A stretch of DNA of 8,794 nt from JBBSEZ01 sp038239195 (GCA_038239195.1 JBBSEZ010000413.1:1-8794), one strand, 5' to 3'; shown: positions 1-7,316, counted from the first letter of the stretch. A program made the numbers and translations. The notes: generated by a model not told the origin, from the sequence alone.

Positions 1-101
1 CAACGGGCGCGCCGGGTTGTTGGCGGGCCGTGAGCCCGGACCCCACTCCCTTTGGCGGCGGGCTCGTTCCCACATGCACGCACCCCGGCTCACTTTGCCC
101 G
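1..101. other. Non-coding flank downstream of the cytochrome gene
   Basis: No gene is supported here. The stretch lies just after the stop codon of the minus-strand cytochrome gene. It holds a modest inverted repeat, GAGCCCG at 32-38 and CGGGCTC at 59-65, with a 20-nt loop. In the minus direction no T-run follows, so it is at best a weak terminator candidate. Reading frames that enter from position 17 on the plus strand run antisense through the cytochrome gene and look like GC-rich shadows. Confidence 0.4.
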
Positions 102-2069
102 TTAGCGCAGATGCTTCTCGAACCACGCTTCCAGCTCCGCTAGGTTCGCCGGCCGCTGCCGGCGCAGGACGTTCATCTCGGCGCGAGCGTCCTCCTTCTT
201 CCCGGTGCGGAAGAGGAGCGCGATGCGCAACTGGCGGGCCTGCGCGTTCAGCGGGTCGAGGCGCAGCCATTCGCGAGCGTGGGGCCCGGCCTCTTCCCAC
301 GCCCCGGTGGCCGCCAACAGCGTCGCGAGTTTGCCGCGGTGGTCCGCCACGCAAGGGCTGACCTCGACCAGGCGGCGCCGGTAGCGCAAGGCGCGTTCGA
401 CGTCGCCGGTCTCCCGGGCGGTTTCCGCGGCGTTGACCAGCGCGCGCGCGTGAAACGGCGACAGGGCCAGGGCCGCCTCGAACGCGCCCAGGGCCTCGCT
501 CGGCCGGCGCAACACGCGCAGGGCTAGGCCCTTGTGTTCCCAGGCGTCAACGTCCGAAGGCGCCCGCGCCAGGGCGGGCTCCAGAAGCCCCACCGCCCTC
601 CGGGCCGCGGGCTCGGGGGTTGTTTTTCCGTTGGCCATCAGGCGCACCAGGGCGAGCCCGAGGTCGCGCGATTCTTCGGGCCCGCCTGTCCCGGCTTGCC
701 CGCGATAGAAGTTCACGACGGACAGCGCGTCCGGGTGCCTCCCTTCCGGGGCGAGCGAGCGGCGAACGATTCGGTGGTCGGTCGAAGCGGTGTGGACGAT
801 GTCCGACGCGGCGTAACGGGGCATGTGGCAGTCGATGCAACTGTCGAGCGGGCTCGTCCGCCGGCGCTTGGCTGGCGCCACCGAACAGCTGCGCTGCCCC
901 TTCGCCTCGTTGTGGCATTGGCGACAAGCCTCCCGGTAGTGTTCCACCCGCCGGTCTTCCCCGACGCGAACGTGCGGGTTGTGGCAGGTGATGCAACCGA
1001 GCTTCTTGTCGCCGGAGGTCGATTGGAAGCACTTGCTCAGGTACATCTGTTCGACGTGGTTGACCGCTTTGCGGTGCTTGTCTTCGCCGAGGTCCTTCAC
1101 GAACACCGTCCAGAGCTCCTGGAACGGCAGGCCCGGCCGAAAGTCAAACAGCCCCCGCCCCCGCCGCAGCACGCGCGCCTCCCCGGCGAGATGACACTGT
1201 TCGCAGACGGCCCCGCGCAGTGCTGGCGCCAGGTGGCGCGGGTTGACGATCGTGTAATCGTGGTCGCCCTCGACGGGCCGCCCCTCCGTGCGCTCGCGCA
1301 CGTGCAGTTCGCCGGGGCCGTGGCAGCGCTCACAGCCAATCCGATAACCGTCGAACACGGGCGTTTGAAAGCGATCGGCGTAGCCTTCTCGCTCGCGCAC
1401 GCGGTTGGCGTGACAAAACAGGCACGCGCCGGTGACCGGGCGCCCCGTGAGGTTGGCCTCGTGTAGGCCCGGGGAAGCGTCCCAGCCACCTTTCTTCTTG
1501 CTCGCATACCAGCTCACCGGCGTCTGGAACAGGTAGCCTTCGCACTCGGTCAGGTAAGAGTGCCCGCGGGTGCCCGAGCCGATCACGTAGTGAACTTCCG
1601 GCGAAGGGCCCGCGAGGAGCTCACCGCCGGCCCCGGTCAGCGCTTGATGGTGCCAGACGCGCTCGCCCTTTCGCTCCACGCGAAAAACGCGCCCCAGGGC
1701 CGCGAACGAGGTCGGCCCCTGTCCTTCCAGGCGAGCCGCTTCCGGGTGAGCGATGGGAAAGAGCGAGCGCCCCATGGGGTGCTGCGCGTACGAACGAGCA
1801 ATCTTGGCGTGGCAGGGGGTGCAGGCGCTGTCTCCCACGTACGCAACCTCCGGGCGCACGTTGCGGTAGGGCCCCGCGTAGCGCGCGCGCGGATCGACAG
1901 CGGCCTCAGAAGCCGGTTCGAGAGGGGGGGGCGGGTTGCGCCGCCAACGAGGCAGGACCAACAGGCCGACCAGCGCGGCCAGCAACGCCAGGCCAAGCAG
2001 CACCGCTCCCCAGCGGTGGCTTCGCCCTCCAGGGCCGGACGGCGGGGCCGGGAAGTCGCGCGCGGGCAT
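102..2069 (-). CDS. Membrane-anchored seven-haem cytochrome c with C-terminal TPR domain
   Basis: A 655-residue predicted electron-transfer protein on the periplasmic side. Residues about 21-40 form one hydrophobic segment (signal anchor), followed by a Pro-rich linker. Seven covalent haem c sites (CXXCH) are visible: CTPCH 83-87, CLFCH 216-220, CERCH 246-250, CEQCH 289-293, CITCH 359-363, CRQCH 382-386 and CIDCH 411-415. Spare histidines that could be distal ligands include H97 (in HPMGRS), H203 and H338. The opening VGDSACTPCH...HPMGRS and the ending CIDCHMPR are typical of the cytochrome c554-like/paired-CXXCH family found in Planctomycetes and Acidobacteria. Residues about 485-640 form roughly four TPR-like helix pairs, for example around WEHKGLALRVLRRPSEALGAF. 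The ATG at 2069 is chosen because GGGAGGA lies 6 nt upstream; the open frame continues to 3407 but overlaps the neighbouring gene. It follows that gene by 41 nt. Donor, acceptor and substrate are unknown. Confidence 0.93.
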   Translation of the reverse strand: MPARDFPAPPSGPGGRSHRWGAVLLGLALLAALVGLLVLPRWRRNPPPPLEPASEAAVDPRARYAGPYRNVRPEVAYVGDSACTPCHAKIARSYAQHPMGRSLFPIAHPEAARLEGQGPTSFAALGRVFRVERKGERVWHHQALTGAGGELLAGPSPEVHYVIGSGTRGHSYLTECEGYLFQTPVSWYASKKKGGWDASPGLHEANLTGRPVTGACLFCHANRVREREGYADRFQTPVFDGYRIGCERCHGPGELHVRERTEGRPVEGDHDYTIVNPRHLAPALRGAVCEQCHLAGEARVLRRGRGLFDFRPGLPFQELWTVFVKDLGEDKHRKAVNHVEQMYLSKCFQSTSGDKKLGCITCHNPHVRVGEDRRVEHYREACRQCHNEAKGQRSCSVAPAKRRRTSPLDSCIDCHMPRYAASDIVHTASTDHRIVRRSLAPEGRHPDALSVVNFYRGQAGTGGPEESRDLGLALVRLMANGKTTPEPAARRAVGLLEPALARAPSDVDAWEHKGLALRVLRRPSEALGAFEAALALSPFHARALVNAAETARETGDVERALRYRRRLVEVSPCVADHRGKLATLLAATGAWEEAGPHAREWLRLDPLNAQARQLRIALLFRTGKKEDARAEMNVLRRQRPANLAELEAWFEKHLR

Positions 2070-2075
2070 GGCAGG

Positions 2076-2082
2076 TCCTCCC
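2076..2082 (-). promoter_or_regulatory. Shine-Dalgarno site of the cytochrome gene
   Basis: On the minus strand this reads GGGAGGA, ending 6 nt before the ATG at 2069. It fixes the start of the 655-residue protein and argues against the much longer open frame that runs back into the upstream gene. Confidence 0.75.
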
Positions 2083-2110
2083 AATTCCTCACAAGGGGGC
2101 GCTCGTCCGG

Positions 2111-5100
2111 TCACCGCACGCTCGCGAGGGCCCCCTGCCAATGCCGGGCCAGCTCGACCGCCCCAAAGTGAAGGCCGGCGCCCTCGCGAACCGCCCGGTC
2201 GCTTCCCCAGACGGCGAGGGCGCGGCGGAACAGTCCCTCGGCCTGTTCGACCTCCCCGCACTCCAGCGCCAGCAAGCCGCGGAGGGCCGTCAAGTTGGCC
2301 TCCTGGCGAAGGTTCACCACCAGTTTGCTGGCCTGGTTCAGCGGCCCGCCCCGCGACCAGGTGAGTTGGCCAAAGGGGGCAGGCCCTCCTTCGGGCCAGT
2401 GCCGCCCCAGCACCGCTTGCGCGGCGGCGAGGGACAGAGGCAGGCGCACGGGCACCGCCTCGGTGGCGGACCAGGGGGCCTCGGCAAACATCTCGCTCAT
2501 CCGGGCCAGTTCCCTGTCGGCGCGCGCATAGTTGCCCAGCGCCGCCTCTTGCAAGGCGCGGAGCCAGTGGTAGCGAATCGCCCCGAGCGCCTCGCGATGC
2601 TCCGGCGCCAGCCACTCCCGCACCGTGCCCGCCCGCCCCACGGTCAAGAGCAACTCCAGTTCCAGATTCATCCCGTCCGCGCCGAACGCCGACAGGTCGG
2701 ACCCGAGGAGGCCTTCGAGCGCCTGCCCGGTCAGCCCGCGGCCGAGGGCCAGCCTGGCCCGGTCGGGGACCTTGAGGTTCACGGCGTTGACCTGCACCAC
2801 CTTGCTTCGGGCCCGAACCTCGTCCTGGAGGATCGCGACGTCCTTCTCCAACGCGGCCCGAGAGGCGGTGCCCTGCCGGGCGTTCGCAGCCAGCGCCTGG
2901 AGATGGCCCAGCGCCAGGTCGAGGTGCCCCTCCTGACGGTAGGAAACGATCAAGCGCAGACGGGGCAGTTCGAGGCCCGGCTGCAGCGTCGTGGCCCGTT
3001 CGAGCGCGGTGACGGCCTGCACCCAGCGCAACCGATCGAGCAGGCCCGGCAATCGATCGCCCCAACCGCGCTCGCGCGTTTGCTGCGCCAGGCGCAGGTA
3101 GGCCTCCCCGAGCGCGGCATGGGCGGGGGCGTCGTTCGGGTTGTCGCGGATGGCTCGCCGCGCCGCCCGGATGGCGAGGAACAACAACTCCGGCCTCGCC
3201 TCGTCGCGCTGAGCGGCGGCGCTCAGCGCGACCAACCCGGCCAGCCGATCTCCCGCGCTCGCCGTGTTGCCCGGGCCTTCCTTCGCGGCAAGAGACAGCG
3301 TGGCGGTCAGCCCGTTCAACGGCAAGGAGGCCCGGACGGCGCGGGCGATCGACGGGGGGCCGGGGCAAGCAGCGCCGAGCAGGCTGCCCGCCAGGCCGCA
3401 CGTCCATCTTCTCCTCGCCTCTTCGCGCTCCGGCTCCCGCAGCGCTTCGAAGTGGACCAGGTGGAGCACCGCCTCATCCCGGTCTCCGGTGGGGGAGACG
3501 GCACGAGGAAGGAACGCATCGTAAAACCGCCTCGGCCGCAGCGAGGCCGGGCCTTCGGCGGGCGCTTTCCGGTCCTCCCTCGGCCGCAGGGCCTCCCGGC
3601 GAGCGTCGAAGCGCACCCGCGCGAAACGGTCGGGCGCCTCGTCGCGCCAGCCGAACACGGCGGTGTGCCCTTCCACGCAGAGCAAGTCCCATTCTGGTTC
3701 GGCGAGGAGCGCGCGGAAGACCGCGTCCCGGCGCTCGCGGTTGCCGTCCGACAGGACGAGAAAACGCACCTGACGAGATCGCAGCGCCTTGCGCCAGTCG
3801 CGCCCGGGGCTGTCGGCCAGCCCGGCCCGGAAGAGCAAGCTCTGCCGGACCAGGCGATAGTCCTCGGCGGTCGATGCCGAAAAGAGGTCGAAGCGGGCGT
3901 CGAGAAACCCTTTCTCTTCCGGGCTGAACCAGGCGAGGTAGTGGGCGGCCTCCGGGGAGAAGTTGAACGCGCGATCTTCCGGGCCGAGCTCGCCCTGCCG
4001 GCGCCAGTCTGCCAGGCGCTCCGACAGCCGCCCGAAGGAAGGATCGGGGCTGGCCGACCAGCCCCTCGGCCCGGAGGGGCGCTCCTGCAACCAGCCCGGC
4101 CAGGCGACAACCACCAGGGCGAGCCCCACCAGCAACGCGGCTGCCCTCAGCACAGGGCTCGACAGGTGGGCAAGCCAGTTCGGCCGGTCCGCCAGCCCTT
4201 CCTGAAAGTTGCGCCCCAGCACCGGGGCCGCCACCACCGCGAAGAACGGGATCGCTCGCGCCTGGTAACTGCTGAGCGCCAGGAAGGCGAACCAGACGAG
4301 GAGCCAGTCGAGGCGCAACCGGGACCGGTTGACGACAAATGAGGCCCCGCTGAGCAACACCAGCGCGACGAACGCGAGGGCTCCGGGCGACCACGCGGCG
4401 CCCGTCCGGTAGAAGCGGCCCTCCAGCGGGGAAATGACGAGCGCCCGGCCAATCGGGTCGTCGCGGAGCGCTCGCGCCGCTTCGGACAAACCGAGCTGGG
4501 CCGGCAGGGCGAAGTTTTTCGCGCCGGAGGGGCTCACCAGGCAGACGAGCAAGCTCGCGATCAACAGCAAGGTGAGGTCGCCGGCCGCGGCGAGCCGCTC
4601 TTGTGGCGCGGGCGGGGCTTTGCGGGCCAGGGCCGCCAGCCACCACAGGGCGACCGTCAGGGGGCCGAGGAGGAACCAGTCATCGAGGTTGGCCCAGGCG
4701 GCAAAGAGGAGCAGCAACGGCCAGGCCCTTGCGAAGACGCGCCGGCCGCGGCCGCGCCCGCTCGGTCCCTGGGGGGCGGGCCGGCTGAGTGCAAGCAAGG
4801 TGAGCGCCAGGAAGAGATAGGAGACGCAGGTCGGGCGAAGTTGCAGCCAGGGGGCGCTCGCCACGAGGGCAAGCAGGACCGCGAGGGCCGGCACGAACGA
4901 GGCGGTCGTCCCCGCACTCCGCCGCTGACTCAGCCGCAGCAGGGCCGCGGTCAATGCAACGATGAGCAACACCTTGCCCAGGACGAGAGCGGTTCCGCCG
5001 AGCAAGGAAAAGGTCTCGTAAGCCAGGAGGTCGAACAGCCAGGCGCGGTTTGCCCACGCGAGGCCGGCCGTGGTATGCGCGAAGGCGTCCTCTCCGAACG

Positions 5101-5260
5101 CGTGCTTTCCTTCCGCAAGCGCGCGACCGTTCGCCAGGTGCAGCCAGAGATCGCTGTTGCGGGCCGGAAAGGAGGCCAGCACCGCTCCCAGCAGCAAGGC
5201 CAGGGCCCCCAACCTCCGGGAGGCGCTCAAGGGCTCGCTCCGCGAAGTGGAAGAGGCCAT
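2111..5260 (-). CDS. Polytopic GT-C-like membrane protein with C-terminal TPR-like half
   Basis: A 1049-residue inner-membrane protein, predicted GT-C-fold-like, of uncertain activity. About ten to eleven hydrophobic segments lie between residues 16 and 390. The first loop carries NSDLWLHLANGR (35-46) and later WANRAWLFDLLAYE, the aspartate-containing pattern seen in GT-C-like proteins of this type. A second motif, WANLDDWFLLGP (189-200), sits where relatives usually have an N-(H/D)-G-(G/W)-F pattern. A soluble part (about 391-600) contains FNFSPEAAHYLAWF and FLDARFDLF, which match the 'gGYL.w..P....F.D.R.d.f' signature of these proteins. From about 620 to 1049 the chain is helical and TPR-like (for example 712-760 and 985-1016). 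The start is uncertain. ATG 5260 directly precedes the first membrane segment but has no ribosome binding site. An in-frame ATG at 5395 would add a Pro-rich 45 residues. The gene is probably first in an operon with the cytochrome, 41 nt downstream. The family resemblance is from memory; lipid-linked sugar transfer is inference only. Confidence 0.85.
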   Translation of the reverse strand: MASSTSRSEPLSASRRLGALALLLGAVLASFPARNSDLWLHLANGRALAEGKHAFGEDAFAHTTAGLAWANRAWLFDLLAYETFSLLGGTALVLGKVLLIVALTAALLRLSQRRSAGTTASFVPALAVLLALVASAPWLQLRPTCVSYLFLALTLLALSRPAPQGPSGRGRGRRVFARAWPLLLLFAAWANLDDWFLLGPLTVALWWLAALARKAPPAPQERLAAAGDLTLLLIASLLVCLVSPSGAKNFALPAQLGLSEAARALRDDPIGRALVISPLEGRFYRTGAAWSPGALAFVALVLLSGASFVVNRSRLRLDWLLVWFAFLALSSYQARAIPFFAVVAAPVLGRNFQEGLADRPNWLAHLSSPVLRAAALLVGLALVVVAWPGWLQERPSGPRGWSASPDPSFGRLSERLADWRRQGELGPEDRAFNFSPEAAHYLAWFSPEEKGFLDARFDLFSASTAEDYRLVRQSLLFRAGLADSPGRDWRKALRSRQVRFLVLSDGNRERRDAVFRALLAEPEWDLLCVEGHTAVFGWRDEAPDRFARVRFDARREALRPREDRKAPAEGPASLRPRRFYDAFLPRAVSPTGDRDEAVLHLVHFEALREPEREEARRRWTCGLAGSLLGAACPGPPSIARAVRASLPLNGLTATLSLAAKEGPGNTASAGDRLAGLVALSAAAQRDEARPELLFLAIRAARRAIRDNPNDAPAHAALGEAYLRLAQQTRERGWGDRLPGLLDRLRWVQAVTALERATTLQPGLELPRLRLIVSYRQEGHLDLALGHLQALAANARQGTASRAALEKDVAILQDEVRARSKVVQVNAVNLKVPDRARLALGRGLTGQALEGLLGSDLSAFGADGMNLELELLLTVGRAGTVREWLAPEHREALGAIRYHWLRALQEAALGNYARADRELARMSEMFAEAPWSATEAVPVRLPLSLAAAQAVLGRHWPEGGPAPFGQLTWSRGGPLNQASKLVVNLRQEANLTALRGLLALECGEVEQAEGLFRRALAVWGSDRAVREGAGLHFGAVELARHWQGALASVR

Positions 5261-5463
5261 CGGTGCAGGGAAAGGAGGGAGGGCCACGACAAGCCCTTCC
5301 CCCGCAGGTGCAGGTTGGAGACCGGGAGGGGGTGCTGGGAGGAGCGGCGAACCTTCCAGGGGCGGTGGGCCGGGAAATTGGTTCGGGGCTGGCATAGGAC
5401 CTGCGTGGAGAAAGTTGATCGACCTTCGGGAAGGGAAGAGAACGTCGGGAAACGTAATCTCGT

Positions 5464-5491
5464 AGTATAGTTCAGACAGCGAAGTGGGCAA
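5464..5491 (-). promoter_or_regulatory. Candidate sigma70-type promoter for the membrane protein-cytochrome operon
   Basis: On the minus strand the -35 is TTGCCC (5491-5486, 4 of 6 consensus bases). A 16-nt spacer follows, then a -10 of TATACT (5469-5464, 5 of 6). Transcription would start near 5457. That gives a leader of about 60 nt to the ATG at 5395 or about 200 nt to the ATG at 5260. TATACT is conspicuous in such GC-rich DNA. Planctomycete promoters are poorly characterised, so this is a pattern match only. Confidence 0.45.
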
Positions 5492-5616
5492 GACAGGTGG
5501 GCCTTCGGCGGATGACCTTCTGTGGGAGGCTTCGTACCGGCGGCCCATCCTCGCCCTGCTCTTCGAGGAGTGGGAGAGCTCCCCTTCGCTAAAATACGGC
5601 GAATCGGGGCGAGTCG

Positions 5617-5629
5617 CACTTGACAAGTG
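5617..5629 (+). promoter_or_regulatory. Palindrome CACTTGACAAGTG containing a consensus -35
   Basis: A perfect 5-bp inverted repeat (CACTT/AAGTG) with a 3-nt centre, lying about 120 nt before the DUF1559 start codon. TTGACA (5620-5625) within it is a perfect -35 hexamer for rightward transcription. The matching -10 position at 17 nt (near 5643-5648) reads GACAAA, which is poor; AAGAAT at 5650-5655 is too distant. It may be an operator half-site pair or a -35 overlapped by a regulator site. It could also be chance. Confidence 0.3.
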
Positions 5630-5739
5630 TGCGTCGAAGTCGGACAAAGAAGAATGAAAGAAAAATGAGAGCTTCGCTTCGCCTGCCTCAACAAACCGCT
5701 CTTCTCGACGTCTTCGGGCTTTTTCCTCTCTCTCCCGGA

Positions 5740-5745
5740 AAGGGG
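5740..5745 (+). promoter_or_regulatory. Ribosome binding site of the DUF1559 gene
   Basis: AAGGGG, within the longer GGAAAGGGG (5737-5745), ends 5 nt before the ATG at 5751 and supports that start. The upstream TTTCC at 5722-5726 could pair with GGAAA at 5737-5741 and partly mask the site, a short fold that may be incidental. Confidence 0.55.
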
Positions 5746-5750
5746 CCTTC

Positions 5751-6647
5751 ATGGTACGTCTCAAGTTCTGGCCGCGTGCTCGCGGCTTCACGCTGATCGA
5801 GCTCTTGGTGGTGATCGCCATCATCGCCATCCTGATCGGCCTGCTGTTGCCAGCCGTGCAGAAGGTGCGCGAGGCAGCGGCTCGCATGTTGTCCAGCAAC
5901 AACCTCAAGCAGATGAGCCTCGCGCTGCATTCGTGCAATGACAGCATGAACAAGCTGCCCCCTTCCTTCGGCTACTATCCCGGCGCGAACGACGGCACGG
6001 GGAATAATCCGAACACACAGAACGTCAAGCCGGCCCATCATGGCTCGATCCACTACTTCCTGCTGCCCTACCTCGAACAGGAGGCGGTCTACAAGGAAAT
6101 CGGCGGCGACTCCTGGTTCTCTAACCGCCCGATCAAAACGTTCAACAGCCCGTCCAGCACCAACGCTGGCACCGGCATCGGGCCGACCACAGGGCGACCC
6201 ACGACGAACTACCCGTCGAACGGCTTCGTTTTCAGTCCGGGCACTAGCGTGGGGGAGCCCATAAACACGGACTGGAACCAATCGAGCCACGGCAACATCG
6301 TCACGCTCTACCCGGACGGCACGTCGAACACCATCGCGTTCGCCGAAAGCTACTCGACGTGTCAGGGCGACGACCGGATCTGGACGGAGTCGAACCCCGG
6401 GCAAGGACCGAACGACTTCCAGCTTGCCACGCACATGCACCTCAACTCCGGCGGGATCACCACGTTCCAGGTTCGCCCGGCGGCCAACGCCTGCATCGCA
6501 GGGGCGCTCCAGTCTCATGCCAGCGGCGTCCTCCTGGTCGGTCTCGGCGACGGCAGCGTCCGTGGGGTGTCCTCCGGCGTCAGTTCGGCGACCTTCCGGG
6601 CTGCCCTCCTCCCCAACGATGGCGTGCCGCTTGGAAGCGACTGGTAA
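5751..6647 (+). CDS. DUF1559 pseudopilin-like protein with type IV prepilin N-terminus
   Basis: A 298-residue protein of the DUF1559 family, which is massively duplicated in Planctomycetes. The N-terminus has a short basic leader (MVRLKFWPRARG), then FTLIELLVVIAIIAILIGLLLP. Cleavage by prepilin peptidase is expected after G12, with F13 as the methylated first residue and the conserved Glu at mature position +5 (E17). The hydrophobic helix spans about 13-34 and continues into an amphipathic helix (AVQKVREAAAR). The beta-rich body carries the usual DUF1559 landmarks: NLKQMSLALH (51-60), LPYLEQ (105-110), DGTSNTI (189-195) and, near the end, H256-x(10)-DGSVR. Length is near the usual 300-350. 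It is presumably processed and exported through a type IV pilus/type II secretion-like machine, none of which is encoded here. The strong AAGGGG site supports ATG 5751. A hairpin separates it from the lipoprotein gene 125 nt downstream. The specific role of this paralogue cannot be told. Confidence 0.95.
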   Translation: MVRLKFWPRARGFTLIELLVVIAIIAILIGLLLPAVQKVREAAARMLSSNNLKQMSLALHSCNDSMNKLPPSFGYYPGANDGTGNNPNTQNVKPAHHGSIHYFLLPYLEQEAVYKEIGGDSWFSNRPIKTFNSPSSTNAGTGIGPTTGRPTTNYPSNGFVFSPGTSVGEPINTDWNQSSHGNIVTLYPDGTSNTIAFAESYSTCQGDDRIWTESNPGQGPNDFQLATHMHLNSGGITTFQVRPAANACIAGALQSHASGVLLVGLGDGSVRGVSSGVSSATFRAALLPNDGVPLGSDW

Positions 6648-6693
6648 CTGGCCCTCTGGTCGGGGCAGCAATCGGTCCCGTGCAATTGTCGGA

Positions 6694-6735
6694 GGGGAGA
6701 GGCCACTTGCTTCGTAGTGGGGCCCTCTCCCCTTT
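6694..6735 (+). terminator. GC-rich hairpin between the DUF1559 and lipoprotein genes
   Basis: The left arm (6694-6706, GGGGAGAGGCCAC) pairs with the right arm (6717-6732, GTGGGGCCCTCTCCCC), with bulges in the GC core and a 10-nt loop. Only TTT follows before a C-run, so termination may be partial. It could act as a leaky terminator or as a 3' stabiliser for the abundant pilin-like message while letting some transcription reach the lipoprotein gene. Confidence 0.55.
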
Positions 6736-6772
6736 GCCCCCGCCCCCTTTGCTTCAGATGCCCGGGAGAGAA

Positions 6773-7225
6773 ATGACGCGCATGAACGATCTGCTCCGCA
6801 GAGGCTCCCTGTTCGCGGGATCGCTGGCCTTGTCTCTTGCGGCCGCCTCTTTGTGCGGCTGTGGTTCCGGCAGCGGTAAAGGGGCAACAGTGTCCGGCAA
6901 GGTGACCTACCTCGGCAAGGAGGTGACCGGGGGCACGATCAAGTTTCACCCCTCCGGTGGAGGGGCCCCGCTCCAGGCCGCGATCAACCGCGACGGCACT
7001 TATTCCTTCGTGAACGCCCCCGTGGGGCAGGTGAAAGTAACCGTCGAGACCGAGTCGATCAAGCCGCCGGCCAATTTGCCTCCCGAGGCGAAGGCCTACG
7101 CCGAGAAGAACCCCAAATCGCCCGTCTACGTGCCCGTCCCCCTGACGTACGCGGACGTCGCGAAAACGTCGTTGAGTTACGACGTCGTCAAGGGCGAGAA
7201 CAAGAAAGACTTCGACCTCCAGTAG
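6773..7225 (+). CDS. Small lipoprotein with transthyretin/carboxypeptidase-regulatory-like domain
   Basis: A 150-residue predicted lipoprotein. The basic start MTRMNDLLRR is followed by a hydrophobic stretch (13-27) and a lipobox LCGC, with lipidation expected at Cys30. A Gly/Ser spacer (GSGSGKG) follows. The mature part, VSGKVTYLGKEVTGGTIKFHP (40-60) with RDGTYSF...PVGQVKVTVE, has the pattern of beta-sandwich carboxypeptidase-regulatory/transthyretin-like domains. The end, VPVPLTYADVAKTSLSYDVV...FDLQ, is the usual finish of the planctomycete version, which very often sits directly after a DUF1559 gene as it does here. ATG 6773 is preferred because GGGAG lies 4 nt upstream; ATG 6758 or 6782 in the same frame are alternatives. 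The protein would be anchored in an envelope membrane facing outward. A binding or structural role is inferred; no catalytic residues are visible. Confidence 0.9.
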   Translation: MTRMNDLLRRGSLFAGSLALSLAAASLCGCGSGSGKGATVSGKVTYLGKEVTGGTIKFHPSGGGAPLQAAINRDGTYSFVNAPVGQVKVTVETESIKPPANLPPEAKAYAEKNPKSPVYVPVPLTYADVAKTSLSYDVVKGENKKDFDLQ

Positions 7226-7267
7226 CCTTTGAGTTCACGTCTCTTGGAGACTTGCCGCGCAAGCGAC

Positions 7268-7316
7268 GGCCAAGGGCCGCCACACGAGCAGCGTGAGGCG
7301 GCCCTTGGCCCTTTCT
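7268..7316 (+). terminator. Strong intrinsic terminator after the lipoprotein gene
   Basis: A perfect 14-bp stem (GGCCAAGGGCCGCC at 7268-7281; its complement at 7297-7310) extends past one A/A mismatch by a further 4 bp (CACG/CGTG) to a 5-nt loop, AGCAG. CTTTCT follows at 7311-7316. It begins 43 nt after the lipoprotein stop codon and ends 31 nt before the GTG of the next gene. A smaller hairpin, GTCTC-TTG-GAGAC at 7239-7251, lies just upstream. The stem is by far the strongest in the non-coding part of the window. Confidence 0.75.

Larger units (their letters stand above)
5261..5750. other. Divergent intergenic region between the two operons
   Basis: About 490 bp separating the leftward and rightward units, with no convincing gene. 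AT-richer patches stand out from the GC-rich surroundings at 5450-5475, 5588-5600 and 5640-5675, as expected for promoters. It contains a candidate minus-strand promoter (5464-5491), a palindrome with an embedded TTGACA (5617-5629), and an isolated TAAAAT at 5590-5595 that could be a -10 element for the plus-strand gene but lacks a partner -35. A purine-rich tract (5644-5674) and a CT-rich stretch (5722-5736) fill the leader of the DUF1559 gene. If ATG 5395 is used for the leftward gene, 5261-5395 is coding; third-codon GC there looks lower than in the gene body. Confidence 0.6.

Noticed and set aside
1..22. Partial palindrome around GGCGCGCC at the left edge
   Set aside because: Short GC palindromes are expected by chance in DNA of this composition, and the window edge prevents testing a longer structure.
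534..1466. Plus-strand 310-codon frame across the haem-binding region
   Set aside because: It lies opposite the segment that encodes most of the CXXCH motifs of the cytochrome, and its own translation shows no motif.
2070..3407. Upstream extension of the cytochrome reading frame to 3407 (1101 residues)
   Set aside because: It overlaps the well-supported membrane-protein gene on the same strand in another frame. Its translation is Arg/Gly/Pro-rich low complexity, and ATG 2069 has a strong ribosome binding site.
2141..4342. Plus-strand open frame of 733 codons antisense to the membrane-protein gene
   Set aside because: The composition is rich in Q, R, G and P with no domain pattern or hydrophobic organisation. 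Long antisense frames are common in high-GC coding DNA, and the minus-strand gene explains the region.
5261..5953. Further upstream extension of the membrane-protein frame into the DUF1559 gene
   Set aside because: It would run antisense through the pilin-like N-terminus and the intergenic promoter region. The translation beyond residue position 5395 shows no coding character.
5688..6887. Minus-strand 399-codon frame antisense to the DUF1559 and lipoprotein genes
   Set aside because: Both plus-strand genes are clear family members; the antisense translation has no recognisable feature.
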